A DNA stretch of 64,000 nt, taken from contig JAHHHY010000002.1 of assembly GCA_019359125.1 (NCBI GenBank), positions 124,001 through 188,000 on the forward strand, in the 5' to 3' direction. The stretch is from Pleurocapsa minor GSE-CHR-MK 17-07R (GTDB lineage Bacteria > Chloroflexota > Anaerolineae > Aggregatilineales > Phototrophicaceae). Below, one piece after another: positions 30,396 through 41,367 of this stretch; positions within the stretch are counted from its first letter, which is position 1, and every line of letters begins with the position of its first letter. The notes under the pieces are model-generated. The model was given only the letters and a program-made list of their open reading frames with translations, did not search any database and had not been told where the DNA came from. The translations under genes were made by a program, and so were the position numbers.

Positions 30396-32200
30396 GCTTT
30401 CCCGCCCGTCAGCCGCAGCAGCGCATTGGCGGGAATGGTATTGTGCTCATCGGCCTCCGGCAGCCATAGCGTGATCGTCGTCCCCTTATCTGGCATGCTG
30501 TGCACCGCGATGGTGCCGCCGTGCATCTCAATCACCCGGTGTGCAATCGACAGCCCCAGGCCAAAGCCCTGCGTCGTGCCGGCGGTCGACACCCGGAAAA
30601 ACTGGTCGAAGATGCGCGCCAGTACCTCGTCGTCCATGCCCATGCCGGTGTCGCGGATGAGAATTTCCATGCCGTGATGCTTTCGGCTGGCGTCAATGGA
30701 CACCGTGCCGCCAGCGGGCGTGTAGCGCAGGGCGTTATCGATCAGGTGACGCAGTGCGATGCCCAGGTAACTCACGCTGGCGAGGACGTAGACCGGCTCG
30801 CCGGGCAGATGGCTTTCGAGCGTGATCGACTTTGCCTGCGCCTCGGACTGGGCCGTCTGGCACAGGTCTCCCAGGATATTGGTCAGGTTGACGCGCTGCG
30901 CCTCCAGCGGTTGGCCGCTGTCGAGGGTGGTGATCAGCAGGGTATCGTCCAGCAGCTTGCTGAAGCGGCTGATCTGCTGGTCGATGACGGCCAGTTCCTC
31001 GCCCGGGTTTTCTCCACTGCCGGATTCCAGTCGTTTCACGGCGGTGGTGATGGTCTCCAGTGGGGCCTGAAAGGCGGTCGAGGCATCCCGCATGAAGCCT
31101 GTCAGCAGCTCGATGCGGGCGTGCTCCACGGCCAGCTCGAAGACGCGCCGCTGCATCGCGGTCACTTCAGTGATATCGCGCAGCATCACCACACGCGGGA
31201 TGTCCCCTTCGACGGCTCGGCCATTGACGATGCCGGTCAGGATAGAATTCTGCATTTCGATGATGCGCGTCTCGCCCTGCACGGTCAGCTCCAGCGTGGC
31301 CTCCGCCACATCCTGGCGAATGGCGTCGGCCAGTGCGGGATAAGCCTTCAGCGCCTGGGCATAGGGCGCACCCAAACAGTCTTTCAGCGGAATGTCGAGC
31401 ATAGCAGACAGGGCAGGATTGGCGTCGGCGATGCGTCCATCGCTGAACATCAGCAGGATGCCCTCGGCCATACTTTCGATTGCGAGATTGTGTGCCTGCG
31501 GCACCAGCGAGAACAAGGGCGTGCGGAACAGCGTGAAGAACAGGATCAGCCCGGCAATCGCAAACGTGAGCGGCGTGCTGTCGTTATAGGGGATGGGGCT
31601 GACGCCCAGCAGATAGACCACGTTGCCCATCAGCACGATGATGCCCGCGGTCAGGATGGACAGCGCCCGCCCGCGTGAATTGGTGCGCATGCCCCACGCG
31701 TGTCGGATAATGATCACCAGCCCGACCAGCACACACAGGTAACAGTAGGCGGTGAACAGCCAGAAATACGGACCGTGCTCATAGACCACCTGCATATTGC
31801 GCGTGCCTGGCACGATGCTGACGCTTGGCCAGATCAGCCGATGCAGGTCATTGGTCCACACCAGCGCCTGCGTCAGCAGCGGGACGAAGAACAGCAGCAG
31901 GTATACCCGGCTGCGCGTGGTGCCCGGACGCACGTAATCGAGCACGAAGCGCAGCCAGAAGACGGGCGCGAAGGCGATTCCCAGATAGGCGACCTGCGAC
32001 CAGAAGATTTTGGCCGGAATGCCCGGCGAGCCGATTTCGATCAGCGCGGCGCCGGCCCACCACGCCATACAGGCCAGTTGCAGCGCAAAATTCAGCGCGC
32101 CGGGCAGCACCCGCCTGCGCCATGTGGCATAGGCAAGGATGGGCAGCAGCGCAATGGCCAGGATGTATAACGCTGCGTATTGGGGAAACTGCCACTGCAT
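30392..32200 (-). CDS. Histidine-kinase paralogue lacking the phospho-acceptor His
   Basis: 602 residues from the ATG at 32200; a GTG at 32221 is an alternative. Same layout as its downstream neighbour: 7TM module (about 5-225), PAS-like region, HisKA-like helix pair and HATPase domain. The HATPase motifs are intact (HLIDNALRYTP, DTGMGMDDEV, FGLGLSIAHRV). In the HisKA helix, however, the neighbour's AAAHEFRTPL aligns with DASTAFQAPL, so the acceptor His is Thr (residue 375) and the following Glu is Ala. It can probably bind ATP but not accept phosphate itself, and may act as a partner that phosphorylates or regulates the intact kinase. This role is inferred. Confidence 0.88.
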   Translation of the reverse strand: MQWQFPQYAALYILAIALLPILAYATWRRRVLPGALNFALQLACMAWWAGAALIEIGSPGIPAKIFWSQVAYLGIAFAPVFWLRFVLDYVRPGTTRSRVYLLLFFVPLLTQALVWTNDLHRLIWPSVSIVPGTRNMQVVYEHGPYFWLFTAYCYLCVLVGLVIIIRHAWGMRTNSRGRALSILTAGIIVLMGNVVYLLGVSPIPYNDSTPLTFAIAGLILFFTLFRTPLFSLVPQAHNLAIESMAEGILLMFSDGRIADANPALSAMLDIPLKDCLGAPYAQALKAYPALADAIRQDVAEATLELTVQGETRIIEMQNSILTGIVNGRAVEGDIPRVVMLRDITEVTAMQRRVFELAVEHARIELLTGFMRDASTAFQAPLETITTAVKRLESGSGENPGEELAVIDQQISRFSKLLDDTLLITTLDSGQPLEAQRVNLTNILGDLCQTAQSEAQAKSITLESHLPGEPVYVLASVSYLGIALRHLIDNALRYTPAGGTVSIDASRKHHGMEILIRDTGMGMDDEVLARIFDQFFRVSTAGTTQGFGLGLSIAHRVIEMHGGTIAVHSMPDKGTTITLWLPEADEHNTIPANALLRLTGGKA

Positions 32201-32426
32201 CTGGCTTACCTGTCCGGGCACATTACAAAATAACTACACTATCAGCGTACCTGAATGTCAGCGCTTTTGTCGATAAGCCTTTCGCCCATACGCCTGATTT
32301 GCCGCTGGCGTCGTCGTTCGGTGGTGCACGGCCGGTTGACCTGTTTATCCGCTTTTCACTTCGGCTGATTGCCTGTATGCTTGGAAGTGATCCTTCTGAA
32401 GTATGCATCATTTTTGAGAGATTCTT

Positions 32427-33503
32427 ATGCTCCCTCCAAATCCCCAGCCAGATGCCAACCGCCCGGATCGTGTCGAAGACCTGGGCGTTTATGAGATGAT
32501 CTGGGACTGCAAGTTCTGCGGCACGGCGAATCTGCCCGCGCTGACGCATAAATTTTGCCCGATGTGCGGCGCCGCCCAGGACCCGGATACGCGCCGATTC
32601 CCGTCGGATGCCGAAAAGATCGCGGTGAGCGATTATAAGGCGCGCGGCACATCGAAAATCTGCCCGGCATGCAGCACGCCCAATCTGGGCGACAGTGAAT
32701 TCTGCCTGCAATGCGGGTCCCCGCTGGACAGGGCGGCACAGGCTAGAACCCTGGGCAGCCAGGTGCGTGCACAGGACGCGGCATTTGAGGCCGGCCAGCA
32801 GCGCGACATCGTGCAGGAACGGCTGGCTGAAGACCTGGCCGCGTCGAAGCCTGCCAAAAAGTCGAACCCTGTGCCCATCATCGCTGCGGTGGTGATCGGC
32901 CTGCTGCTGTGCGGCGGCCTGATTTTCCTGCTCACGGCCCAGCGCCCGGCCTCGGTGACGGTGGAAGGCCACAGCTGGGAACGCATCATTTTTGTCGAGC
33001 AGTTCTCGCGCGTCAGCGACAATGCGTGGGATGAACAGGTGCCTGCGGATGCCTACAGCGTGTCTTGCAGCGAGCGCCAGCGCGATACCCGCCAGGTGCC
33101 CGATGGTGAGCGCTGCGAGGTGCGCCGCATCGACAATGGCGATGGCACCTTCCGCGAGCAGAACGAGTGCTATACCGTGTATCGCGACGAGCCGGTCTAT
33201 GACAACTACTGCCGGTATAACGTCAATCGCTGGGTGCCGTCACGCGAGATTGTGGCCAGTGGCAGCGGCCAAAGCCCCGCACCAAGCTGGCCACAGGCCA
33301 ATCTGTCGACCGGGTCCGGGCTGGGTGCAGAGCGCGAATCTGGCCGTCAGGATCGCTATGTGGTCGATCTGACCTCCGGCGACAGCGACTACTCGTGCGA
33401 GGTCAGCGAGGCCGCCTGGTTGGCCGCTGGCATTGAACGCACCTATGAGATCGAGGTTGGCCGTTTCACCAACAACGTGGATTGTTCGGCGCTGGAGAGC
33501 TAG
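32427..33503 (+). CDS. Double zinc-ribbon membrane protein
   Basis: 358 residues. Two zinc-ribbon modules at the N-terminus (CKFCGTAN...CPMCG, about residues 29-53, and CPACSTPN...CLQCG, about 78-97), a charged helical stretch, one membrane helix (about 152-174, PIIAAVVIGLLLCGGLIFLL), and an extracytoplasmic domain of about 180 residues with five further cysteines and repeated Tyr/Arg/Asp. The outer domain is of a kind seen in membrane zinc-ribbon proteins but its role is unknown. The spacer 32201-32426 before it shows no clear promoter. A strong terminator follows. Confidence 0.75.
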   Translation: MLPPNPQPDANRPDRVEDLGVYEMIWDCKFCGTANLPALTHKFCPMCGAAQDPDTRRFPSDAEKIAVSDYKARGTSKICPACSTPNLGDSEFCLQCGSPLDRAAQARTLGSQVRAQDAAFEAGQQRDIVQERLAEDLAASKPAKKSNPVPIIAAVVIGLLLCGGLIFLLTAQRPASVTVEGHSWERIIFVEQFSRVSDNAWDEQVPADAYSVSCSERQRDTRQVPDGERCEVRRIDNGDGTFREQNECYTVYRDEPVYDNYCRYNVNRWVPSREIVASGSGQSPAPSWPQANLSTGSGLGAERESGRQDRYVVDLTSGDSDYSCEVSEAAWLAAGIERTYEIEVGRFTNNVDCSALES

Positions 33504-33526
33504 TCTTTACAACCGCCTGAAAACAT

Positions 33527-33566
33527 AAAACGCGCGCTCCACAGTATTCGGTGGAGCGCGCGTTTT
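33527..33566. terminator. Bidirectional intrinsic terminator
   Basis: AAAACGCGCGCTCCAC (33527-33542) pairs perfectly with GTGGAGCGCGCGTTTT (33551-33566) around an eight-base loop, between convergent genes ending at 33503 and 33608. Confidence 0.92.
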
Positions 33567-33607
33567 CGTTTGTCACTGGTGAGTTTGTGAAGCGAAGAAA
33601 CTGCTGC

Positions 33608-33949
33608 CTAGACTTTGGCCTTCTTCTGGCGGATGGTCTTCAGGCGCGCCTCCAGGTTTTCATACGGTTCCACTTCCAGCGTGCGCGTCTTCAGACCGCG
33701 CCTGATAAATGGATTGGTGAGGACGGGCATCACCATCGTTTCGTCGCCGCGCTCCAGAATGCTGTGATACACGACCACACGCGTGCCTGCCGCCCAGAAA
33801 TCCTCTTTGTAGACCGGCTCAATCAACTGCCAGCCCTGCTGAATGGCGGTAATCAGCGCATCGCCACCCGCAAAATGCTCGCTGTGCGGATCCCAATGGC
33901 GGTGGATGTCGGAATAATCTACGTGAAAATCTGCGCTCTTGATAGCCAT
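33608..33949 (-). CDS. Conserved-looking small protein, unknown
   Basis: 113 residues from the ATG at 33949, which follows GAGGATCAAT; the frame extends to 33967 with an earlier ATG but a weaker site. No membrane helix or signal peptide. The protein has an N-terminal HWDPHSEHFAGGD segment with three histidines and a basic C-terminal tail (LKTIRQKKAKV). I recognise no family. It stands alone on the minus strand with 182 gene-free bases between it and the next gene. Confidence 0.6.
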   Translation of the reverse strand: MAIKSADFHVDYSDIHRHWDPHSEHFAGGDALITAIQQGWQLIEPVYKEDFWAAGTRVVVYHSILERGDETMVMPVLTNPFIRRGLKTRTLEVEPYENLEARLKTIRQKKAKV

Positions 33950-34149
33950 ATTGATCCTCTTTTTCACAAACTTTGATTTAAGTTTACGCTGCTTCGGTGT
34001 TAAGAAAGACTAAGCTTACATGAAGAAGTCACCATATTAACGATATCGCGCCTCCTTATCACTATCTTCGGGCATTTTGCACACGCAGGCAACAGGCCAG
34101 TTTAACCAATTTTCGGGACGTCGGTTGGGGGATATGGCCAAAGGCTGCG

Positions 34150-35001
34150 TCAGCGGTCACCGGATGCACGCGGTCGCGGGGTCGCTTCCAGTTCGGCGGT
34201 CAGCGCATCGATCTGGGCCTGCTGGGTGGCCACCTGGGCCTGTAATTCGCGCACATCACCGCGCGCCAGATAGAACAGCTCGTCGTCGATGTCGGTGGCC
34301 ATGGCCAGCAGCACCAGCAGCACCGCAATCATGATGACCAGGTCCAGCCAGTCCAGCCGCAGGCGATATTTGCCCAGCAGCGGAAACATCACCTGTCGTG
34401 AGGCGACGCCGGGCATGAACCGCACGTCGCCGTTCCGCACAAATCCGCGCATCATCCGGCCAGTCTGCACCTCGATGAAGCTCCAGCCCGGCGCAACATT
34501 GGCGATATAGCGGCATTTTTTATTCAGGCGGCGGTTCGCGTCGGGGATGACCATGACGCGTGTGGCCAGAAAGGGTTGCAGCACGACAATTTCGAGGTCA
34601 CCACGCACGCTGTAATAACCAGGCATCCAGCGCTTGTCATCCGGCGCGGGGATGGGCATGCGCGGCGGCATGTTGGCGTTGGGCGATGGCGAAAACGGAT
34701 TGGCACGTTCGTTTGGATTGGGATTCTGGCTGCCCGGCGGGCGCAGGGGGGGCAGCGGCCCGCCGCTGCCGAAAGGCGACCGTAACGGGCCGGAGAAAGA
34801 CTGCGGGCGGCCAAAGGTACCGGCCGGCGCGTCATCGTCTTCTTCCAGATTGGGGACATCGTCAAACAGGCTCGCCGAATCGTCGGCAGGTTTGGCCTGC
34901 GACTTTCCCTCAAAATTGAGGTGTTTGTTTACGAAATCGTCGAATGCGCTCAGGTCGTCCGACTCATCGTCACCAGGGGTGGGAAGACTGTTTTCCGGCA
35001 A
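34150..35001 (-). CDS. Membrane protein with disordered N-terminus, unknown
   Basis: About 283 residues from a TTG at 35001 preceded by GGAG and AAAGGG; the frame is open to 35052. The first 130 residues are acidic, then rich in Pro, Gly, Asn and Ser (probably disordered). A folded central domain follows (YYSVRGDLEIVVLQPFLATR to GFVRNGDVRFMPGV), then one membrane helix (LDLVIMIAVLLVLLAMA) and a short C-terminal coiled coil (VRELQAQVATQQAQIDALTA). No family recognised. It is divergent from tsaD. Confidence 0.6.
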   Translation of the reverse strand: MPENSLPTPGDDESDDLSAFDDFVNKHLNFEGKSQAKPADDSASLFDDVPNLEEDDDAPAGTFGRPQSFSGPLRSPFGSGGPLPPLRPPGSQNPNPNERANPFSPSPNANMPPRMPIPAPDDKRWMPGYYSVRGDLEIVVLQPFLATRVMVIPDANRRLNKKCRYIANVAPGWSFIEVQTGRMMRGFVRNGDVRFMPGVASRQVMFPLLGKYRLRLDWLDLVIMIAVLLVLLAMATDIDDELFYLARGDVRELQAQVATQQAQIDALTAELEATPRPRASGDR

Positions 35002-35140
35002 GAGTGGCCCTTTACTCCGTGAATTGCCGCGCAGCCTGCGGCTGCACCGCAATCCTCATAGCGTCCATTATGGGTTAGACTGGCGAAAGAATCAATACTT
35101 CCGGCGCATGACTCAGGCGATCATAAGGTCGGCTGGGCTG

Positions 35141-35149
35141 TGCTACAAT
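35141..35149 (+). promoter_or_regulatory. Extended -10 element TGC-TACAAT
   Basis: TGCTACAAT lies 45 bases before the GTG start of tsaD. No good -35. It matches the extended -10 pattern seen ahead of several other genes in the window. Confidence 0.45.
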
Positions 35150-35194
35150 CCGTACGTTATGGTATACGGAACTGATGGTGGAAAGGTGCAGTGT

Positions 35195-36250
35195 GTGACA
35201 TACATCCTCGGCATTGAATCTTCCTGCGACGAGACGGCAGCGGCCGTGGTGCTGAATGGCACCACCATCGCGTCCAACGTGGTCGCTTCACAGATTGACC
35301 TGCACGCGCAGTATGGCGGCGTATTTCCCGAAGCCGCCTCGCGGGCGCATGTGGAGGCCATCGGCTTTGTGGTCGATAACGCCATGCGCGATGCCGGCAT
35401 CGACTTCAGCCGCCTGGACGCGATCGCAGTCACGCGTGGGCCCGGACTGGTCGGCAGCTTGTTAGTCGGTGCCAACTACGCCAAAGGGCTGGCGGTCGCC
35501 ACCGGCAAGCCTTTGCTGGGCATCAATCATCTGGAAGGGCACGTGTATTCGCTGTGGCTGACTCAGCCCTACCGCGAAGTGAAATTTCCGGTCGTCATTC
35601 TGATCGTGTCGGGCGGCCACACCGAATTGCTGCTGATGACCGGCCACGGCGAATATCAGCGACTGGGCGGCACGCTGGACGATGCGGCAGGCGAGGCGTT
35701 CGACAAGGTCGGCCGCCTGCTGGGGCTGCCATTTCCCGGCGGACCGAACATCGAGCGCGCTGCCATCAACGGCAATCCGCAGGCGTTTGACTTTCCGCGT
35801 GCGCGCCTCGAAGACGAATACGACTTCAGCTTCAGCGGGGTAAAAACCGCCGTCATGCGCGAGGCCACGGTCGCCACGGACGGGCGTCGTAACCGCGAAG
35901 AACACAAAGGCGTGCAGTTGCGCGCCGATGTCTCGATCAACGACATCGCTGCGAGTTTTCAGCGGGCAGTCGTGCAGACGCTGGTGGACAAGACGGTGAA
36001 GGCCGCCAAAGCCCATGACGCGACCGAGATTTTTATCAGCGGGGGTGTCAGCGCGAATACGGCGCTGCGCAACGCCATGCGCCAGCAAAGTGAGCTGCCC
36101 GTGCGCTATCCGCCGCTGAATCTGTGCACCGACAACGCCGCCATGATCGCCGCGGCTGGCTATTATCGCTTTGAGTCCGGCCTGCGCGACGGGCTGGAGA
36201 TGGACGTGCGCCCGATGTGGCCGCTGAACAACGAAACCTACGCCCGCTAA
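35195..36250 (+). CDS. tsaD: tRNA N6-adenosine threonylcarbamoyltransferase
   Basis: Transfers threonylcarbamoyl to A37 of tRNAs that read ANN codons, with TsaB and TsaE. 351 residues from the GTG at 35195 (MTYILGIESSCDETAAAV), preceded by GGAAAGG at eight bases; the frame is open much further upstream but that part has no family similarity. Family marks: IESSCDET, PEAASRAHVEA, TRGPGLVGSLLVG, metal-binding NHLEGHVYS, VSGGHTELLL, and LCTDNAAMIAAAG. It is followed after 13 bases by a dehydrogenase gene on the same strand. Confidence 0.95.
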   Translation: MTYILGIESSCDETAAAVVLNGTTIASNVVASQIDLHAQYGGVFPEAASRAHVEAIGFVVDNAMRDAGIDFSRLDAIAVTRGPGLVGSLLVGANYAKGLAVATGKPLLGINHLEGHVYSLWLTQPYREVKFPVVILIVSGGHTELLLMTGHGEYQRLGGTLDDAAGEAFDKVGRLLGLPFPGGPNIERAAINGNPQAFDFPRARLEDEYDFSFSGVKTAVMREATVATDGRRNREEHKGVQLRADVSINDIAASFQRAVVQTLVDKTVKAAKAHDATEIFISGGVSANTALRNAMRQQSELPVRYPPLNLCTDNAAMIAAAGYYRFESGLRDGLEMDVRPMWPLNNETYAR

Positions 36251-36263
36251 GGACGGCTGTGCG

Positions 36264-37240
36264 ATGAGCGACTTCAAAGTGCTGGTGACGGATTTTGCCT
36301 GGGACACGCTGGATATCGAGGCGCGCGTGCTGGAGCCAATCGGCGCGGAACTGATCGTCTCCGAGACGGGCGATGAAGCCGAGCTGCTGCGGCTGGCCCC
36401 GTTTGCCCACGCCATCCTCACCAACTGGAAGCGCGTCTCGCCTGCCGTGCTGGATGCCGCGCCACTGTGCCGCACGGTCGCGCGGTATGGGGTGGGGGTG
36501 GACAACATCGCGGTCGATCATGCGACGGCGCTGGGCATCCTGGTGAGCAATGTGCCCGATTACTGCGTGGACGAAGTGGCCGAGCATGCCATGGCGCTGC
36601 TGCTGGCCTGCGCGCGCAGCCTGCCCACCTTTGACCGCGATATCCGCGCCGGGAAGTGGGATCTGGCCGCCGGACGCCCGCTGTTTCGCGTGCGCGGCAA
36701 GACGCTGGTCGTGGTGGGCGCGGGCAATATCGGCCGCGTGATGATCGAGCGGGCGCGCGCATTCGGCCTGCAAGTCATCGCCGTGCAGCGCCAGCTTGAA
36801 GGCGAGATCGACGGCGTGGTATATACCCGTGACCTGCATGCGGCGCTGGGGCGCGCTGACTTTGTCTCGCTGCATGTGCCGCTGAATGAGGGAACCAAAG
36901 GGCTGGTGGACGAGCATTTCCTGCGCGCCATGAGGCCAGGCGCATTCCTGATCAATACCGCCCGCGGGGCTGTCGTGAATGAGCGCGTGCTGGCCCATGC
37001 GCTGCGCGAGGGCTGGATTCGCGGGGCGGCGCTGGATGTGCTGTCGTCAGAGCCGCCGCCAGCCGATCATCCGCTGCTGGGCCTGCCCAACTGCCTGATT
37101 ACGCCGCACGCCGCATTCAACTCGGTGGAGGCGGTCGAGGACTTGCAGGCGCGCGCTGCCGGCCATGTGCGCGATGTGCTGACCGGGAAGATTCCCCCGC
37201 ATGTCGTCAATCCGGCCGTGCTGGATAGCCCGCATCGGCG

Positions 37241-37244
<4 letters not shown>
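36264..37244 (+). CDS. D-isomer 2-hydroxyacid dehydrogenase (PGDH/CtBP-like)
   Basis: 326 residues. NAD-binding Rossmann motif [20 protein letters not shown] near residue 150, and the catalytic set of the family: Arg in [10 protein letters not shown], Glu in [11 protein letters not shown], His in ITPHAAF. Substrate specificity is uncertain; it most resembles phosphoglycerate dehydrogenase-like and CtBP-like members and has no C-terminal ACT domain, so it may not be the serine-pathway enzyme. It overlaps the end of the convergent mutase gene by four bases. Confidence 0.88.
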
Positions 37245-38905
<1,661 letters not shown>

Positions 38906-38957
38906 GGGGATCCTCGCTCAGTGGGGGCGTGCAGCACAGCCTGAAAGGGTAGCGAAC

Positions 38958-40127
38958 TTAAGGTTGCCCAGCGCGAAACCGGTTGAGCACGGCCAGGATA
39001 TCGACGCCGTAGGCATTCAGCCGCCACGGGCCCAGCCCCTGAATGTGCACCATTTTGTCCACGCTGTCGGGGAATTCCAGCGCCAGCGTCCACAGGGCCT
39101 CACGCGGGACGATCACGTCGCTTTCCACACCGCGTTCCAGCGCGCGATTCTTGCGCCATTCGCGCAGCGCCGAATAGCGGTCGACCACGGCCGGGTCGTC
39201 CGGCGGGTCCGGCTGGGGTGGATTCGGGATGCGTGTCACTTTGCCGCGCTTGATTGCTTCCAGCACGGCCAGGCCGATGCGGCGCGTCTGCCCGTAGCTG
39301 ATCTGCTCCAGGTCGGCCAGCGATTCCGGCTCCTGCTGGGCCAGCGCCACCAGCGTCTTGTCCTGAATGACCTTGAACGGCGGCACATCGCGGTCGCGGG
39401 CCATCTCTTCTCGCATCAGGTACAGCTCGCGCAGCACGGCGGTCTGCCGGCGGGTGAGCTGGTTGGGGATGGCCAGGCGCCAGTAGCCTTCCGGGTCAAA
39501 TTCGCGCAGCACCAGGTCGACCTGGCTGGCATAGGCGAACTGCTCCACAGCGTCTTCCCAGCGCCCAAGCTGGCTGAGCAGGTCTGCGAAGTGATCGCGC
39601 AGCATGGGCAGGTAATGCGTATCCATCTGGGCATAGAGCAGGCTTTCAGCCGAGAGCGGCCGTGCGCCCCAGTCGTCGCGCTGATGGCTTTTGTCTGCTT
39701 CCACGCCGAAAATCTCGTTCAGCAGCGGGCCCAGGCCGAAGTTTTTGGTGCCGCACACGCGGGCGGCGATCATGGTGTCGAACAGGTTGCTGAAGGTGAA
39801 GCCAAAATCGCGCAGCAGGCAGATCAGGTCATATTCCGCCGCGTGAAAGACTTTCTCGATCGCGCTGTCCGCGAAAAATTCGCCCAGCGGGGCGATGTCG
39901 ATGCCCGACAGCGGATCGACGATGTAGTCGGTGCTGCGCGTGGAGAGCTGAATCAGGCACACGCGTTCGCGGTAGGCATACATGCTGTTGGCTTCGGTAT
40001 CCACGGCCAGCAGCGGGTCGTGCACCAGTTCACGCGCGATTTGCTCGGCGGCGGCGGCGAACTGGGCATTGCTGCGGATATAGTGGGCGCGGGGAAAATC
40101 AGTGCGTGACGATGGCTTCATATCCAC
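38958..40127 (-). CDS. rnd: Ribonuclease D
   Basis: 389 residues. 3'-5' exonuclease of the DEDDy class involved in tRNA 3' trimming. The exo I motif is LLAVDTEANSMYAYRERV (Asp and Glu), exo II lies in KVFHAAEYDLICLLRDFGF, and exo III is YAQMDTHYLPML with Tyr and Asp. An HRDC domain follows (near residues 215-300), with a further C-terminal helical region. Its start overlaps the end of corA by ten bases, so they are probably co-transcribed. Confidence 0.92.
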   Translation of the reverse strand: MDMKPSSRTDFPRAHYIRSNAQFAAAAEQIARELVHDPLLAVDTEANSMYAYRERVCLIQLSTRSTDYIVDPLSGIDIAPLGEFFADSAIEKVFHAAEYDLICLLRDFGFTFSNLFDTMIAARVCGTKNFGLGPLLNEIFGVEADKSHQRDDWGARPLSAESLLYAQMDTHYLPMLRDHFADLLSQLGRWEDAVEQFAYASQVDLVLREFDPEGYWRLAIPNQLTRRQTAVLRELYLMREEMARDRDVPPFKVIQDKTLVALAQQEPESLADLEQISYGQTRRIGLAVLEAIKRGKVTRIPNPPQPDPPDDPAVVDRYSALREWRKNRALERGVESDVIVPREALWTLALEFPDSVDKMVHIQGLGPWRLNAYGVDILAVLNRFRAGQP

Positions 40128-41056
40128 TTTCTGACACGGAAAAAGGCGAGCATGCCCACGATGATAGCCAGCATGATAGCGCAGATGATGACGAAGGCCT
40201 CGGTTCTTTCGGCCAGCGGCAGATCGACATTCATGCCGAAGATGCCGGAGACCAGCGAGAGCGGCAGCATGATGACGCTGATGACCGTCAGCACGCGGAT
40301 CACCGCGTTCAGGCGATGCGTCAGCAGCGAATCGGCCGTGTTCGACAGCGCCGTGATGACCTCGAAATCCTCATCAATCACGTCGCGGGCTTTCTGGGCA
40401 TGGTCCACCAGGTCGCCGAAGTAATCTTCCAGCTCACCCTCCACATAAGTGGAGATGCGATGTTCGATCTGCGTCAGGATGGGGAGCTGCTGATGGATGA
40501 TGCGGCGCACGGCGATGGCATCGCGGCGTGCCAGCGCGATCTGCTGAATCAGGTTGACATCGCGCTGTTCCTCGAAAATGTTCTCTTCGATCTGGCGGAT
40601 GTTGCTCTCGATCTTGTAGAGCAGGGGGAACATATAGTCCACCAGCCGGTCCAGCAGCACATAGAAGAAGTGCGCCGAGGTGCCGCCCAGCAGCTTCATG
40701 CGCGTTTCCATGTCTTCGCTGCACGTGTTCATGGTGGTCAGCAGCGGTTTAAGCACCCCGTCATGCACCGTGACGACGAAATCTTTGCCCACGAAGAAAT
40801 CGACCTCGGTGCCGCGCGTCATGCGCGTCTTGCGGTCGAACAGGGGGAAAAGCAGCACCACGAACATGTAATCGTCTTCATAGTCAAACTTGGGGCGTTC
40901 GATGTTGCTGAGAGCGTCTTCCAGATTCAGCTCACTCAGGCGGGGTAATGCACGGCGTAACCCGGCGATATCGTGAATCGTGGGGTCATTGATGTCGTAC
41001 CAGGTGAACGATCCATAGGTCAGTTTGGTGAGTCCCATGACGCGTATTATCGTCAC
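40118..41056 (-). CDS. corA: CorA-family magnesium/cobalt transporter
   Basis: 312 residues. A long cytoplasmic N-terminal domain with coiled helices, then two C-terminal membrane helices (about 250-270 and 285-305) joined by the signature GMN in SGIFGMNVDLPL, and a basic C-terminus (FRVRKWI). These are diagnostic for the pentameric CorA channel. The track of possible starts includes GTG 41056 and ATG 41038 (MGLTKLTYG); GGGG upstream favours the first. Confidence 0.93.
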   Translation of the reverse strand: MTIIRVMGLTKLTYGSFTWYDINDPTIHDIAGLRRALPRLSELNLEDALSNIERPKFDYEDDYMFVVLLFPLFDRKTRMTRGTEVDFFVGKDFVVTVHDGVLKPLLTTMNTCSEDMETRMKLLGGTSAHFFYVLLDRLVDYMFPLLYKIESNIRQIEENIFEEQRDVNLIQQIALARRDAIAVRRIIHQQLPILTQIEHRISTYVEGELEDYFGDLVDHAQKARDVIDEDFEVITALSNTADSLLTHRLNAVIRVLTVISVIMLPLSLVSGIFGMNVDLPLAERTEAFVIICAIMLAIIVGMLAFFRVRKWI

Positions 41057-41144
41057 AGAACCCCATGTCCTGCAACACCCGTTTGTTTAACAAATCGGGC
41101 CGTCAAATTCAGACAGAATGAATAAATCCAGGGAACAGTATCTT

Positions 41145-41173
41145 TTGACAGCGCATGGTGATTGTGATACATT
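41145..41173 (+). promoter_or_regulatory. Sigma70-type promoter of the cytochrome bc operon
   Basis: A perfect TTGACA (41145-41150) is separated by 17 bases from TACATT (41168-41173). It stands 195 bases upstream of the Rieske gene, leaving a long leader (41174-41367) in which no gene or known riboswitch was recognised. The region 41057-41144 is A/T-rich and also gene-free. Confidence 0.7.
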
Positions 41174-41367
41174 TAACAAGACAAATTGCAGTTCCCAGCA
41201 AGTGAATGCTTCTTAGCGAACCTCTATCGGGATGGCGAATAGTATGTTACACTCCCCGCCGTTCGGACTTAAGGTTCTGACCAGTTTTTTACAGGCAGTA
41301 AAATTTTAGAGGGCGAACGGAACGTGCGGGGCATCTGCCCCGAGTAGTAGAGGAGGAACACGTTTCT

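Noticed and set aside
28833-30677. 614-codon plus-strand frame over the histidine kinases
   Set aside because: Antisense to clear kinase motifs, biased composition, no ribosome site.
34634-35194. Upstream extension of tsaD by about 187 residues
   Set aside because: TsaD proteins begin at the ILGIESSCDET block; the extension is antisense to the gene at 34150 and has Gly/Pro/Arg-biased sequence.
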